Shown here piece by piece: positions 55,961-64,000 of a DNA stretch of 64,000 nt (the stretch's first letter is position 1; every line of letters begins with the position of its first letter). The stretch spans positions 62,001 through 126,000 of the forward strand of contig NZ_PHNJ01000006.1 in the NCBI RefSeq assembly GCF_008122205.1, in the 5' to 3' direction. The position numbers and the translations under genes are program-made. The notes under the pieces were generated by a model. That model did no database searches, had not been told where the DNA came from, and saw only the letters and a program-made list of their open reading frames with translations. Source of the DNA: Natronococcus pandeyae. GTDB lineage: Archaea > Halobacteriota > Halobacteria > Halobacteriales > Natrialbaceae.

Positions 55961-56752
55961 TCAGGACTCGAGCTCCCAGTCGGCCTTCTCGGCGGCGGTC
56001 TCGAGCGGGACGAACTCCCAGCCGGCGGACTCGGCGATCCACTCGTCCCCCTCGACGCCGACGACGACCATTCGTTCGGCGTAGAACATCGACGTGCGGT
56101 CGATCTCGCGCAGTCGCTCGGCTGGATTCGTCCCGCTGCCGGTGAAGAAGTCGGCGTCGACGGCGTGGGTTCGCTGGAACTTCGTGATCGCGTGGGTCTC
56201 GACGTCGCCGACGATCCCGATCCAGTCGGCCCAGGTGGAGGCGTCCGCAAAGGCGGCCGCGGGGGCCGCCAGCCGCCGGACCGCACGGTAGGTGAAGGCC
56301 ATGGTCATGTCGTCGACGCCGCCGCCGTGCGGGCCCTCGGCGGCCGATCCCGCCGGTCGCGGTTCGGCGGTCGCCTCCCCGGATTCGGCCGTCGGCTCCT
56401 CCGACTCGCTCGAGTCGCCGGCGCCCGCGCCGCCGCTCTGCGTCGGAATGCCGACGGGTCGGTCCCTGTTCGCCCGCGGGACGTGCGGTGCGGGCTGCGA
56501 CGACGGGTCGGTGTCGGCGTCGGTTTCGACGTCGTCGGACGCGGCCGGCTCGTCCGACTCCGCGCCCGCCGTCTCCGAATCCGTCGAATCCCGCTCCGAC
56601 CGCTCGACCGCAGGACCGGTGGTCCGCGGCGGCTCCGGTTCGTCCTCGGGGGTGCCCTCGCCGCGCCAGAGCCAGTCGCCGGGGTTCGCGTCCTCGGTCT
56701 CCTCGTCGTCCTCCCCTACGTCGAGTTCGTCGAGGTCGATTCGGTCAGTCAT
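55961..56752 (-). CDS. DUF7124-type protein with disordered N-terminal half
   Basis: A 263-residue protein. The first 140 residues are acidic low-complexity sequence with one NPGDWLWRGEG motif. From about residue 147 the DUF7124-type domain follows (DDMTMAFTYRAVRRLA, STWADWIGIVG, DADFFTGSGTNPAERL, WEFVPLETAAEKADWEL). This domain matches the 136-residue protein at 18140. The start overlaps the AOR-like stop by eight bases (56745-56752), so the two are translated together, which suggests a joint role. No known function. Confidence 0.82.
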   Translation of the reverse strand: MTDRIDLDELDVGEDDEETEDANPGDWLWRGEGTPEDEPEPPRTTGPAVERSERDSTDSETAGAESDEPAASDDVETDADTDPSSQPAPHVPRANRDRPVGIPTQSGGAGAGDSSESEEPTAESGEATAEPRPAGSAAEGPHGGGVDDMTMAFTYRAVRRLAAPAAAFADASTWADWIGIVGDVETHAITKFQRTHAVDADFFTGSGTNPAERLREIDRTSMFYAERMVVVGVEGDEWIAESAGWEFVPLETAAEKADWELES

Positions 56753-58526
56753 CGTCGGATACGTCGTGTGTAGCCGGATCGAGTTCGAGGTTCTCGAGCC
56801 CGTGGCGTTCGATCGTCTCCCGGGTCGGGCGACCCTGTTCGTCCCAGCCGCGTCGCTCGTAGTAGCATTCGAGGGTCCGTTCGAACGACTCCGGGGTGAT
56901 CACCGCACCCTCGTTCGGGCCGCCCTCGAGCGGTTCCGTCAACCGTTGTGGAAGCGCGTCGTCCTCGCGCGTAAAGCCCTCGCGGACGTTGAACAGCCGG
57001 ATCAGCGTCCAGATGCGCGCGCCGGTCCGCCGGAGCTCCTCGGGTTCGTACTCGCGACCGATCGCCGCGAGCCAGTCCGCGCCGAGCGTCGCCGACAGCG
57101 CCTCGCCGAAGAAGTCGTCGGCGATGAGGCTCCAGAGCACCGCCCGGCGGTCCTGTTCGGCGATCACCGCCTCCACGCGGTCGGCGTGACTCCAGTCGGT
57201 CCCCTCGAGCGCCTCCACCTCGACGGGGCGGGCACGCCGGTGGCAGGCGCCGCGGTCGCTCGTCGCGTACGCGAGCGCCATCGCCGACGCACCCCGGGGA
57301 TCGTACGACGGGAGCGCCATGCCCTTCACCGACGGAATCAGGTCGTCGCCGCCGTACTCGGCGGCCGCCGCGTCGGTCCCATCGGCGAGCGTGTCACCGA
57401 GCGGGCTCGAGCGCGTCGCGATCTCCTCGATAAGCCGGCGGGCGTCGTCCTCGTCGCCGAAGGAGAGGTCGCGCTCGATCAGGCCGGTTTCGCTCGCGCG
57501 AATCGCCCAGGCAACGGCGTTGCCGCCGGAGATCACGTCCAGCGCCAGCCGGTCGCAGATCGAGCCGAGCGTGGCGACGGCGTCGAAGTCGTCGATACCC
57601 AGCCCCGCGCCGAGCGAGATCGGCGTCGAGCCCCGAGGCACGCTCTCGCCGTCGTCGCTCTCGACCTGAAATCCTCCGGGGACGGGATCGTCGGCGCGTT
57701 CGCGGTCGTGGGCGGCGTCGCGAACCGCCTCGATGCCGATCCCGTCGGCCCCCTCGAACGTCCCCTCCTGCCAGCCGTGCGTCGGGAGGACGCCGACCTC
57801 GTTCGCGAAGTCCAGCGTCTCGACGGTCTCGCTGGCGGCGTGCCAGCGTCCGGTGTCGTCGGTGGCGAACGCCGCCTCGTACGTCTCCCGGAGTTCGCGC
57901 AGGTCCTCGTCGAACTCCGGCGGGTCGTCGTGGGCGACGAGCGCCTTCAGTCGCTTGGCACCCATCACCGCGCCCGCGCCGCCCCGACCGGCGTGGTGGT
58001 CGCCGCCGTCCGAGGCGATCGTGGCGTACGAGACGCCGTTCTCGCCGGCGGGGCCGATACACGCGACCGCGGGACCGGGGACCTGCTCGTCGGTCTCCCG
58101 GGCGTCGAGCCCCCACCACTCCTCGGCGGATTCGATCGAGACCTCGCCGTCGGCGACCGAGAGCGCGACGGGGCGATCGGCGCGGCCCGAGACGAGGATC
58201 CCGGCGTGGTTGCCGAGCGATCCCGCGAGCCGTCCGGCCATCGATCCCCCCGCGTAGGAGTCCAGGAACGCCCCCGTCAACGGGGACTTCGTGACGACGA
58301 CGTACCGCTGCTCTCCGGGGAGGTAGCCCGTCAGCGGACCGGTGAGAAAGCAAAGAAGGTTCTCGTCGCCGAGCGGGTCGGTGCCGGCGTCCAGTTCCTC
58401 GTACAGGTAGCGTGCACCGAGACCCTTGCCCCCGACGAACTTCCGGCGCCACGCGTCCGGCACCGGTTCACTCCGCACGGACTCGTCCGCGAGATCGACG
58501 CGAACGACGGTTTCGCCCCTTGCCAT
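56745..58526 (-). CDS. Aldehyde:ferredoxin oxidoreductase homologue lacking cluster cysteines
   Basis: A 593-residue AOR-family protein. Pterin/tungsten-site patterns are kept: GGKGLGARYLYEE near residue 32, GRGGAGAVMGAKRLKAL near 180, DRLALDVISGGNAVAWA near 325 and AYATSDRGACH near 419. The CxxCxxxC expected near 280-290 is replaced by DDPVPGGFQVES, and the fourth cysteine region (about 459-475) reads DRRAVLWSL, so all four Fe4S4 ligands appear lost. AORs oxidise aldehydes to acids with ferredoxin as acceptor. The ATG at 58526 follows yqeC by 88 bp. It is overlapped by the DUF7124-type gene. Confidence 0.88.
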   Translation of the reverse strand: MARGETVVRVDLADESVRSEPVPDAWRRKFVGGKGLGARYLYEELDAGTDPLGDENLLCFLTGPLTGYLPGEQRYVVVTKSPLTGAFLDSYAGGSMAGRLAGSLGNHAGILVSGRADRPVALSVADGEVSIESAEEWWGLDARETDEQVPGPAVACIGPAGENGVSYATIASDGGDHHAGRGGAGAVMGAKRLKALVAHDDPPEFDEDLRELRETYEAAFATDDTGRWHAASETVETLDFANEVGVLPTHGWQEGTFEGADGIGIEAVRDAAHDRERADDPVPGGFQVESDDGESVPRGSTPISLGAGLGIDDFDAVATLGSICDRLALDVISGGNAVAWAIRASETGLIERDLSFGDEDDARRLIEEIATRSSPLGDTLADGTDAAAAEYGGDDLIPSVKGMALPSYDPRGASAMALAYATSDRGACHRRARPVEVEALEGTDWSHADRVEAVIAEQDRRAVLWSLIADDFFGEALSATLGADWLAAIGREYEPEELRRTGARIWTLIRLFNVREGFTREDDALPQRLTEPLEGGPNEGAVITPESFERTLECYYERRGWDEQGRPTRETIERHGLENLELDPATHDVSDDD

Positions 58527-58614
58527 GTCGTTCCGTGTGGGTACACAACGATTCACAAGTAAAAGTTTCTCGCACGCCGTTTACGGCTCGTGTTCGCCGC
58601 CGTCGGACTCGTCC

Positions 58615-59355
58615 TCAGACGACGTCGACGACGGGATCGTCGTCGATCAGGCGAGTAAGGACGATACGCGAAACGTCTCGCCGGTCGCGGATCGCCGCCG
58701 CGATATCGCGGGCCGTCTCCTCGAGGTCGGGCGTATCCACCATGTTGAGCAGCGGAATCACGGTCGCGCCGTCGGGAACGTCCTTGCAGCCGCCTCGCTC
58801 GCTCGTCAGGACGGTCGCGACGTCGTCGACCGAGATCCGATCCCCGGGCTCGAGATCGGTGAGCGCCGCGACCCGCTCGGGGCGGTGGACGTATTCCTCG
58901 TCCAGCCGTTTTCCGACGATCTTCGCGCTCGCGATCGGGACGACGGTGTCGGTCGCGGCCGGCAGTTGCGGCTCGTCCTCGTCGGGGGCCTTGAACCAGC
59001 GCGTCCGCGCGCCGTCGGCCTTGACGACGACCGAGACGTCGGCTTCTGCATCCGCTTCGAGGTCGCGTACGAACCCGTCGACTGTCTCGGGGTCGTAGCC
59101 GAGGTAGCGGTCCGAACCCTCGCGGCCCGCGACGACGCCGATCGGCCACGTCTCGGTCGATCGGACCGCCTCGAGCGGGCGATCCGTCACCGTCACGTCG
59201 GTAACGTGTTCCTCGAAGGGCGGGATCCGGACGGTCGCCGTCACGACCCCGCGCTCGAGGCGGTCGGCGAGCGCGTAGAGCGTCGATTTCTTGCCGCCGG
59301 CTCCGACGACGCAGGTCAGGTTACCGTCCGCGTTCAGCGCCTCGACGAGGTCCAT
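58615..59355 (-). CDS. yqeC: YqeC-family selenium/molybdenum cofactor maturation protein
   Basis: A 246-residue protein. The P-loop-like start CVVGAGGKKSTLYALADRL is the family's hallmark, followed by ATVRIPPFE, SVVVKADGARTRWFKAP and the late LNMVDTP. In bacteria YqeC is linked to selenium-dependent molybdenum hydroxylases, probably through handling of the labile selenium or the pterin cofactor. Here it heads a minus-strand group with the AOR homologue, so a role in that enzyme's metal cofactor is a fair inference. The ATG at 59355 follows 212 bp without a gene. Confidence 0.82.
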   Translation of the reverse strand: MDLVEALNADGNLTCVVGAGGKKSTLYALADRLERGVVTATVRIPPFEEHVTDVTVTDRPLEAVRSTETWPIGVVAGREGSDRYLGYDPETVDGFVRDLEADAEADVSVVVKADGARTRWFKAPDEDEPQLPAATDTVVPIASAKIVGKRLDEEYVHRPERVAALTDLEPGDRISVDDVATVLTSERGGCKDVPDGATVIPLLNMVDTPDLEETARDIAAAIRDRRDVSRIVLTRLIDDDPVVDVV

Positions 59356-59567
59356 TGCGGAATCTATCCGAATAGAACGGGTGAGTTCACTTGTAACTAC
59401 GTATCCCGGACGCGCCGAACGGCGCGGCTCTGGGCACCGCTCGCCGGTGCGTTACGGAAGAGTTCGATGCGTTCTCGGTTCGGACTGTGAGCGATGCAGC
59501 GAGTTTCGCGTCGACGATCCGCCACGACCTGCTCCAGTCCGAACTGCTACCGACGATGCCGCCGTTC

Positions 59568-60443
59568 TCAGAGATCTCGAGTCCGGATCGTTCCCTCGAT
59601 CGTCACGATCTCTCCGTCGATATCGTAGTCGACTTCGCGCCAGTCGTCGAGATCGTTCCCCTCTTCGGTGTACGCTTCGATGTCGCGTTCGATAACAGCG
59701 TTCTCGTCGATGAACACGGCGATTATCGTGATATCGGCCTCGTCCTCGCTGATGTCGATGGAGAGTCCTCTGGCGACCTGGTCCTCGAACCGTCCGGTTT
59801 CGACGTCGGTTTCCTCGAATCGCGAGTGGCTGCCGGCGAAAGTCAGGTGTCCGAGGGAGAGTTCGTCGGAGAGACGCTCGAAGTCCTGGTTGCGGTCGGC
59901 GTACCGCTCCGCGTCACCCTCGGCCGCGTCGACCACCAGTTGGGCCGTCTCGACGGGATCCTCGCGGCCGCGAACGGTGACGACGGTCTCGTCGGAGACC
60001 GCGTGTGCAGTCGCCTCGTTCGGTCCCTCGTAGAGCTGGTACCCCTCGTATGATCGGCCGGCGCTGAACTCGTCGTTCTCGAGACTCGAGCCGACGCGCT
60101 CCGCATCGAAGTCGCCGACGATAACGTCGTACCCCCTCGTTTGTATGTGTCTGGTAACCTCGTCTGGATGCGGATTCGCGAAGTCGACGTCGACGAAATC
60201 CTCCTGGTAACCCTCCCAGTCGCTCTCACCCATGTATTCGGCGACCTCCTCGACCTCGGCCGGCGACGTCGTAGTGACCTCGTAGTGCTCGGTATCGAGT
60301 AGCTCGGGCGCCACGAGCCAGTCTCCGACGTCGTCGAAATCGCTCCCGCCGACGACCGGCAGTGATCCGGTACAGCCGGCGAGCCCTGTCGTGCCCATCG
60401 CTGCAAGTACCCCGCTTGCTTTCAAAATATCCCTTCGTTCCAT
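59568..60443 (-). CDS. Tat-exported lipoprotein, paralogue of the protein at 332-1336
   Basis: A 291-residue protein with twin-arginine signal (MERRDILKASGVLAAMG) and lipobox GLAGC, predicted to be exported and lipid-anchored. The mature part aligns with the lipoprotein at 332-1336 over a long region: GYQLYEGPNEAT against GYDVYTPVEGDT, then EGDAERYADRNQDFE against TGDVERATDESGAFE, and a closing DGEIVTIEG strand. No catalytic motif is seen. The start could be five residues longer (ATG 60456-60458). Confidence 0.82.
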   Translation of the reverse strand: MERRDILKASGVLAAMGTTGLAGCTGSLPVVGGSDFDDVGDWLVAPELLDTEHYEVTTTSPAEVEEVAEYMGESDWEGYQEDFVDVDFANPHPDEVTRHIQTRGYDVIVGDFDAERVGSSLENDEFSAGRSYEGYQLYEGPNEATAHAVSDETVVTVRGREDPVETAQLVVDAAEGDAERYADRNQDFERLSDELSLGHLTFAGSHSRFEETDVETGRFEDQVARGLSIDISEDEADITIIAVFIDENAVIERDIEAYTEEGNDLDDWREVDYDIDGEIVTIEGTIRTRDL

Positions 60444-60715
60444 ACTCGTTCCGGACATTTGGTTCTGTTGATAAAATCGTTTCTATACTATCCAACAGGT
60501 ACTCGATCTGGAGCTAATTTCCCGTTAGAACGGGATTTGGAGGCTTTTCCTCGAACCGGGAACTAATTCCTATTAGTAACTCTATTAGATATGTTTGTCG
60601 TACTGGTTGAATTTACGGTAGTCGTCTTTCGCGACCCTGCCACCCGTCTTGCAAATGACCGGCTGCTCGAAGCCCGTTCTCGTGTCACGACTGCCAGCGA
60701 TCGCATCGAGAGTAG

Positions 60716-61777
60716 CTATAGCATCCCACGTTCGTCCTGCAGGGTCCGGTACTGCTCGAGGTACCGCGAGGCGATCGCATCGCGGTCGTAGTCGGCGAAA
60801 CCCTCCTCGAGAGTTCGGTGTTCGAGATCGCCCGCTGCGCGGATCGCGTCGGTGAGTTCCTCCTCGCTGGTCGTCCGAAAGCCTCTCTCCCACCCCTCGA
60901 CGAGTTCGTGGGCGCTCGAGTTCGCGTGGTACTCGACGATCCCGACGCAGCCACACGCGAGGCCACGCAGTAGCTCCGTCGGGAAGACGCAGCGCTCGGC
61001 CGTCTGGGCGAAGACGTGTGCGCCACGGTAGGCCGCGATCCGGTCCTCGAGCGACAGGTCACCGGCGAACGTGATCCGGTCGTCGATCCGGAGATCGCTC
61101 GCGAGTCGCTCGTAAGCGTCGCGCTCGGGACCGTCGCCGACGACGGTCGCCCGCCAGCCGCGTCGTCGGAGCTCCGCGAGCGCCAGCAACAGGCTCTCGA
61201 GATTGGCACCCTCGTCGAGTCGCCGGGCGTAGATCACGTCGACGCGGTCGTCGGGTGGGACGGCTTCGATCCGTTCGAGATCGATCGGATTTGGCACGGC
61301 GTCGACGACGCTGCCGTCGGCGCCTCGCTCGCGGACCCACGTTCCTACGAGCTCCGAGGGCGTGACGATCCGGTCGGGGCGGCCCGTCGCCAGTTGCGTC
61401 CATCGGTCGTCGGCGATCCCGTCGTCTCCGTACCACTCGACGACGAACGGAGCACGGGCAAACGACGCGGCCACGCTGGCCGCGAGAACCTGTCCCGGCG
61501 GTCGTGCGCTCGCGTGGATCACGTCGGGTTGCGCCCTCGCAAGAACGAACGGCAACCGGAGAAGAAAGGAACGGCGCGCCTCGAGCCCGGTCGAGACGCC
61601 GTGATACGTGATCCCGTCGCGGTCGAGTGTCGCCCGCTCTCCGGGCCAGAACTGGGTGCAGAACACGTGAACGTCGTGCCCTCGCGACTCGAGGAGGTCG
61701 ACGACGGTTCGGAAGCGTCGATTCGTCTCGGTGTCACGATGGTGAGCCGTTTCGGCCGAGACGAACGCGACGCGCAT
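60716..61777 (-). CDS. Family GT4-type glycosyltransferase
   Basis: A 353-residue GT-B enzyme. The N-terminal domain starts MRVAFVSAETAHHRDTETNRRF and contains PDVIHASARPPGQVLAASVAA; the C-terminal nucleotide-sugar domain has VIYARRLDEGANLESLLLAL, RATVVGDGPERDAYERL and FPTELLRGLACGCVGIVEY. It adds a sugar from an NDP-sugar to an acceptor that is not evident, perhaps for surface glycan. It is transcribed singly. The 272-bp stretch after it, to the lipoprotein gene, holds AT-rich sequence and a small cccgtt-aacggg hairpin near 60522-60536. Confidence 0.85.
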   Translation of the reverse strand: MRVAFVSAETAHHRDTETNRRFRTVVDLLESRGHDVHVFCTQFWPGERATLDRDGITYHGVSTGLEARRSFLLRLPFVLARAQPDVIHASARPPGQVLAASVAASFARAPFVVEWYGDDGIADDRWTQLATGRPDRIVTPSELVGTWVRERGADGSVVDAVPNPIDLERIEAVPPDDRVDVIYARRLDEGANLESLLLALAELRRRGWRATVVGDGPERDAYERLASDLRIDDRITFAGDLSLEDRIAAYRGAHVFAQTAERCVFPTELLRGLACGCVGIVEYHANSSAHELVEGWERGFRTTSEEELTDAIRAAGDLEHRTLEEGFADYDRDAIASRYLEQYRTLQDERGML

Positions 61778-61898
61778 ATGCCGTCAGAATGTCGTGGGAG
61801 ACTAAAAAGTCACTTCTTTTGTCCAGTTCCTGGTCGGAACTGGGTCGCCTGGACGCGGCGCGCTCGAGGCGGAGTCCGCCGACCGGTTCGAGGAGACG

Positions 61899-62576
61899 CT
61901 AGTCGACGGACCCGAAGAAGCCGCTCGAGTCGTCGTCTTCCTCGTCGTCGTCGTCATCGTCATCATCGTCCTCATCCTCGTCGTCGCTCTCCTCATCGTC
62001 GTCCTCGTCCTCGTCGTCGCTCTCCTCATCGTCGTCAGATTCCTCGTCCTCGCCGTCGTCATCTTCGTCGTCGCTCTCGTCCTCGTCGTCACTGTCGTCG
62101 TCCTCGTCGTCAGATTCCTCCTCTTCGTCTTCGTCATCGGACTCGTCGTCGTCGCTTTCGTCATCGTCACTGGAGTCGTCGTCATCTTCGTCGTCGGCGT
62201 CCTCATCGTCGCTCTCGTCTTCGTCATCGGACTCATCGTCGCTCTCGTCTTCGTCATCGGACTCATCGTCGTCGTCCTCGTCGTCGCTCGTCGATTCGTT
62301 CCCCTCCGGATCGTCGTCGACCGACTCGTTTCCGTCCTCGTCCGACTCGTTGCCGTCATCGTCGTCAGACGTCGAGACGGCGTCGGACGGATCCTCCTCG
62401 GCGTTGGGCAGTTCGCCGACGGTCCCGCTGGATCCCGAACCGTTCCCGCCGAAACCCAGACCGACGCCGGCGACGGTCATCCCGATAGCGACGAGGACGA
62501 CCAGTGCCGTCGCAAGAACGGCACCGGCCGAGACGCCGTCGTGCGGATTCCGCTCACGTCCTCGCTCGGTTGACAT
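61899..62576 (-). CDS. Membrane-anchored Asp/Glu/Ser-repeat protein
   Basis: A 225-residue protein starting MSTERGRERNPHDG. One hydrophobic segment at about 17-43 (AGAVLATALVVLVAIGMTVAGVG) anchors it; after a Gly/Ser linker, residues 65-215 are nearly all D, E and S in repeats of the type ESDDEDE, ending with SSGFFGSVD. Net charge is extreme even for a haloarchaeon. The likely location of the acidic part is outside the cell, where it might bind cations, but no function is known. The nucleotide repeats may be prone to length change. Confidence 0.7.
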   Translation of the reverse strand: MSTERGRERNPHDGVSAGAVLATALVVLVAIGMTVAGVGLGFGGNGSGSSGTVGELPNAEEDPSDAVSTSDDDDGNESDEDGNESVDDDPEGNESTSDDEDDDDESDDEDESDDESDDEDESDDEDADDEDDDDSSDDDESDDDESDDEDEEEESDDEDDDSDDEDESDDEDDDGEDEESDDDEESDDEDEDDDEESDDEDEDDDDDDDDDEEDDDSSGFFGSVD

Positions 62577-62712
62577 CGTACGACGATAGATGCAGAGAAC
62601 CGTGATTGTTAAGCACACCAATCCGTCGAAACGGGATCGGTCACGCTGGAGGGCCGGATATCGGAACGGTCGCGTGCGCTCCGGGACGAATCGCTGGCGG
62701 TGGCTCGGTATC

Positions 62713-62778
62713 GTCTCGAGTAGGCGGTCGGTAATAACAGTGGGTCGATAGCGCCTCGAGTAGACGGTCGATAACGGG
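62713..62778. repeat. Imperfect direct repeat ahead of the S9 peptidase gene
   Basis: Two copies of a ctcgagtag-g/a-cggtcg-taac sequence lie at about 62717-62740 and 62755-62776, within the 273-bp gap between divergent genes. They could be binding sites for a regulator, but the copies are short and the gap has no other recognised feature. Confidence 0.3.
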
Positions 62779-62849
62779 ACCGTTCTCGAGAGCGAACGGT
62801 GGAAGCCGGAACCGAAACGACTACCAGACCGCGTTCGTACGGCTGTCGC

Positions 62850-64000
62850 ATGGGAACCTACGACATCGAACGCTATCTCAATATCCGCAGCGCCTACGGC
62901 GCCTCGTTCGGCCCCTCGGGCGACCGACTCTCGTTTCTGATGGACACGACGGGCGTGTCGCAGGTCTGGACGGTCACCGAACCCCGCGAGTGGCCCGAGC
63001 AACGAACGTTCTACGACGAGCAGATCAGCTTCGCCTCCTGGTCGCCGGAGCGAGCCGAACTGATCTTCGGAATGGACGAGGGGGGTAACGAACGCGCCCA
63101 ACTGCACCGCCTCGACGCCGAAACCGGAACGATAGAGAACGTAACGGCGATGCCCGACGCGAAACATCGCTGGGGCGGCTGGAGCCACGACGGCGAGCGG
63201 TTCGCGTTCGCCTCGAACCGCCGCGACGAGTCCGTCTTCGACGTCTACGTCCAGAACCGGGACGAGACCGGGGACGACGCGACGCTCGTCCACGAGGGCG
63301 ACGGCTGGCTCTCGCTGTCAGGGTGGAGTCCCGACGACTCTCGGCTGCTCGTCTCGCAGGCCTACTCGAACTTCGACCAGGACCTCTACGTGCTCGACCT
63401 CGAGGCCGACGAGCCGGAACTCGACCATCTTACCCCCCACGAGGGCGACGTCCGCTACCAGAGTGCAAGCTGGGCACCCGACGGCGAGGGAATCTACCTG
63501 GTCACCGACGAGGGCGACGCCGACACGCTCTACCTGGCCTATCTGGACCTAGAAACCGGGGGACTCGAGACCGTCGCCGACGGAGACGGGTGGAACGTCG
63601 ACGGCATCGCACTGGACGACGAGACCGGTCGGTTCGTCTACTCGCGGAACGTCGAGGGGTACACCGAACTCACCGTCGGCGAGTTCGACGCGGACGACCC
63701 CACCGAGTTCGAGACCTTCCCCGAACCGGACCTCCCGGGCGGCATCTCCGGTGGCGTGAGCTTCGACCCCGACGCGGAGCGCTTTGCCGTCTCGACGAGC
63801 GGCGATACGGTCAACACGAACGTCTTCGTGGTCGATATCGAGACGGGCGAGGCCGAACGCTGGACCAGCGCGCCGACGGCGGGCATCCCGCGGGAGACGT
63901 TCGACGAGGCCGAACTCGTCCACGTCGAGAGCTTCGATGGATTGGAGGTTCCTGGGTTCCTCACGCTGCCCGACGAGGACGAAACGGCTACAACCGAGAA
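62850..64000 (+). CDS. S9-family (acylaminoacyl/prolyl oligopeptidase-type) peptidase, 5' part
   Basis: The frame from ATG 62850 is open to the window edge, giving 383 residues; the C-terminal alpha/beta-hydrolase domain with the catalytic triad is outside. What is visible is the beta-propeller: WD-like blades with the repeated pattern SWSPERAELIF, GWSHDGERFAFASNRR, GWSPDDSRLLV and SWAPDGEGIYLV. The last residues reach the junction (ESFDGLEVPGFLTLP) where the hydrolase domain starts. Such enzymes cleave short peptides in the cytoplasm. There is no signal peptide. Confidence 0.88.
   Translation, partial: MGTYDIERYLNIRSAYGASFGPSGDRLSFLMDTTGVSQVWTVTEPREWPEQRTFYDEQISFASWSPERAELIFGMDEGGNERAQLHRLDAETGTIENVTAMPDAKHRWGGWSHDGERFAFASNRRDESVFDVYVQNRDETGDDATLVHEGDGWLSLSGWSPDDSRLLVSQAYSNFDQDLYVLDLEADEPELDHLTPHEGDVRYQSASWAPDGEGIYLVTDEGDADTLYLAYLDLETGGLETVADGDGWNVDGIALDDETGRFVYSRNVEGYTELTVGEFDADDPTEFETFPEPDLPGGISGGVSFDPDAERFAVSTSGDTVNTNVFVVDIETGEAERWTSAPTAGIPRETFDEAELVHVESFDGLEVPGFLTLPDEDETATTE

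Noticed and set aside
28380-60612. A 14-base sequence beginning cgtactggttg present at 28380 and again at 60599
   Set aside because: In a window of this length several shared 14-mers are expected by chance, and the surroundings are not alike.

Overview
The window reads as a chromosomal segment of an extremely halophilic archaeon (Halobacteria; the families present fit Natrialbales-type genomes, but rank below class is inference). The evidence is high GC, strongly acidic proteins, twin-arginine lipoprotein signals ending in a cysteine lipobox, archaeal TATA boxes about 26 bp ahead of start codons (leaderless transcripts), an archaeal signal peptidase, the haloarchaeal FolC-FolP fusion, and many haloarchaeal families of unknown function. 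I see no rRNA, tRNA, CRISPR array, prophage or intact transposase gene.

1-9.5 kb: the tail of an aminoacyl-tRNA synthetase (probably ValS), a lipoprotein, an ABC exporter operon with tandemly duplicated permeases, a winged-helix regulator, an acetoacetate decarboxylase-like protein, pdxS and thrB. 9.6-17.7 kb: a long chemotaxis transducer, an MFS carrier, a polysaccharide deacetylase lipoprotein and a flavoprotein reductase. 17.8-26.3 kb: small haloarchaeal proteins, a regulator followed by a second ABC exporter, a GrpB-family protein and carB without carA.

26.4-30.5 kb is a lower-GC accessory patch: a MITE-like element carrying four 52-bp repeats, an RNase HI, a short EamA carrier, a Bat-type regulator, a small membrane protein, a 14-bp inverted repeat and a dense group of hairpins. 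30.5-43.7 kb returns to core-type content: a divergent ABC exporter, signal peptidase, FolCP, a methyltransferase, a six-hairpin glycosidase, an isolated NuoCD and a YeiH-type carrier. 44.0-47.6 kb is the phosphate importer operon pstSCAB, with striking dyads upstream.

47.6-64 kb: an unidentified protein with a hydrolase-like elbow, a berberine-bridge-type oxidoreductase, an isolated TrpB, then the most unusual locus. A 711-residue HdrA/FlpD-like iron-sulfur protein faces a minus-strand run of yqeC, an aldehyde:ferredoxin oxidoreductase (AOR) homologue that has lost the cysteines for its Fe4S4 cluster, and a DUF7124-type protein overlapping the AOR stop. I infer a redox module in which cluster function may be supplied in trans. 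The right end holds a lipoprotein paralogous to the one at the left end, a GT4 glycosyltransferase, a membrane-anchored Asp/Glu/Ser-repeat protein and the start of an S9 peptidase cut by the window edge.
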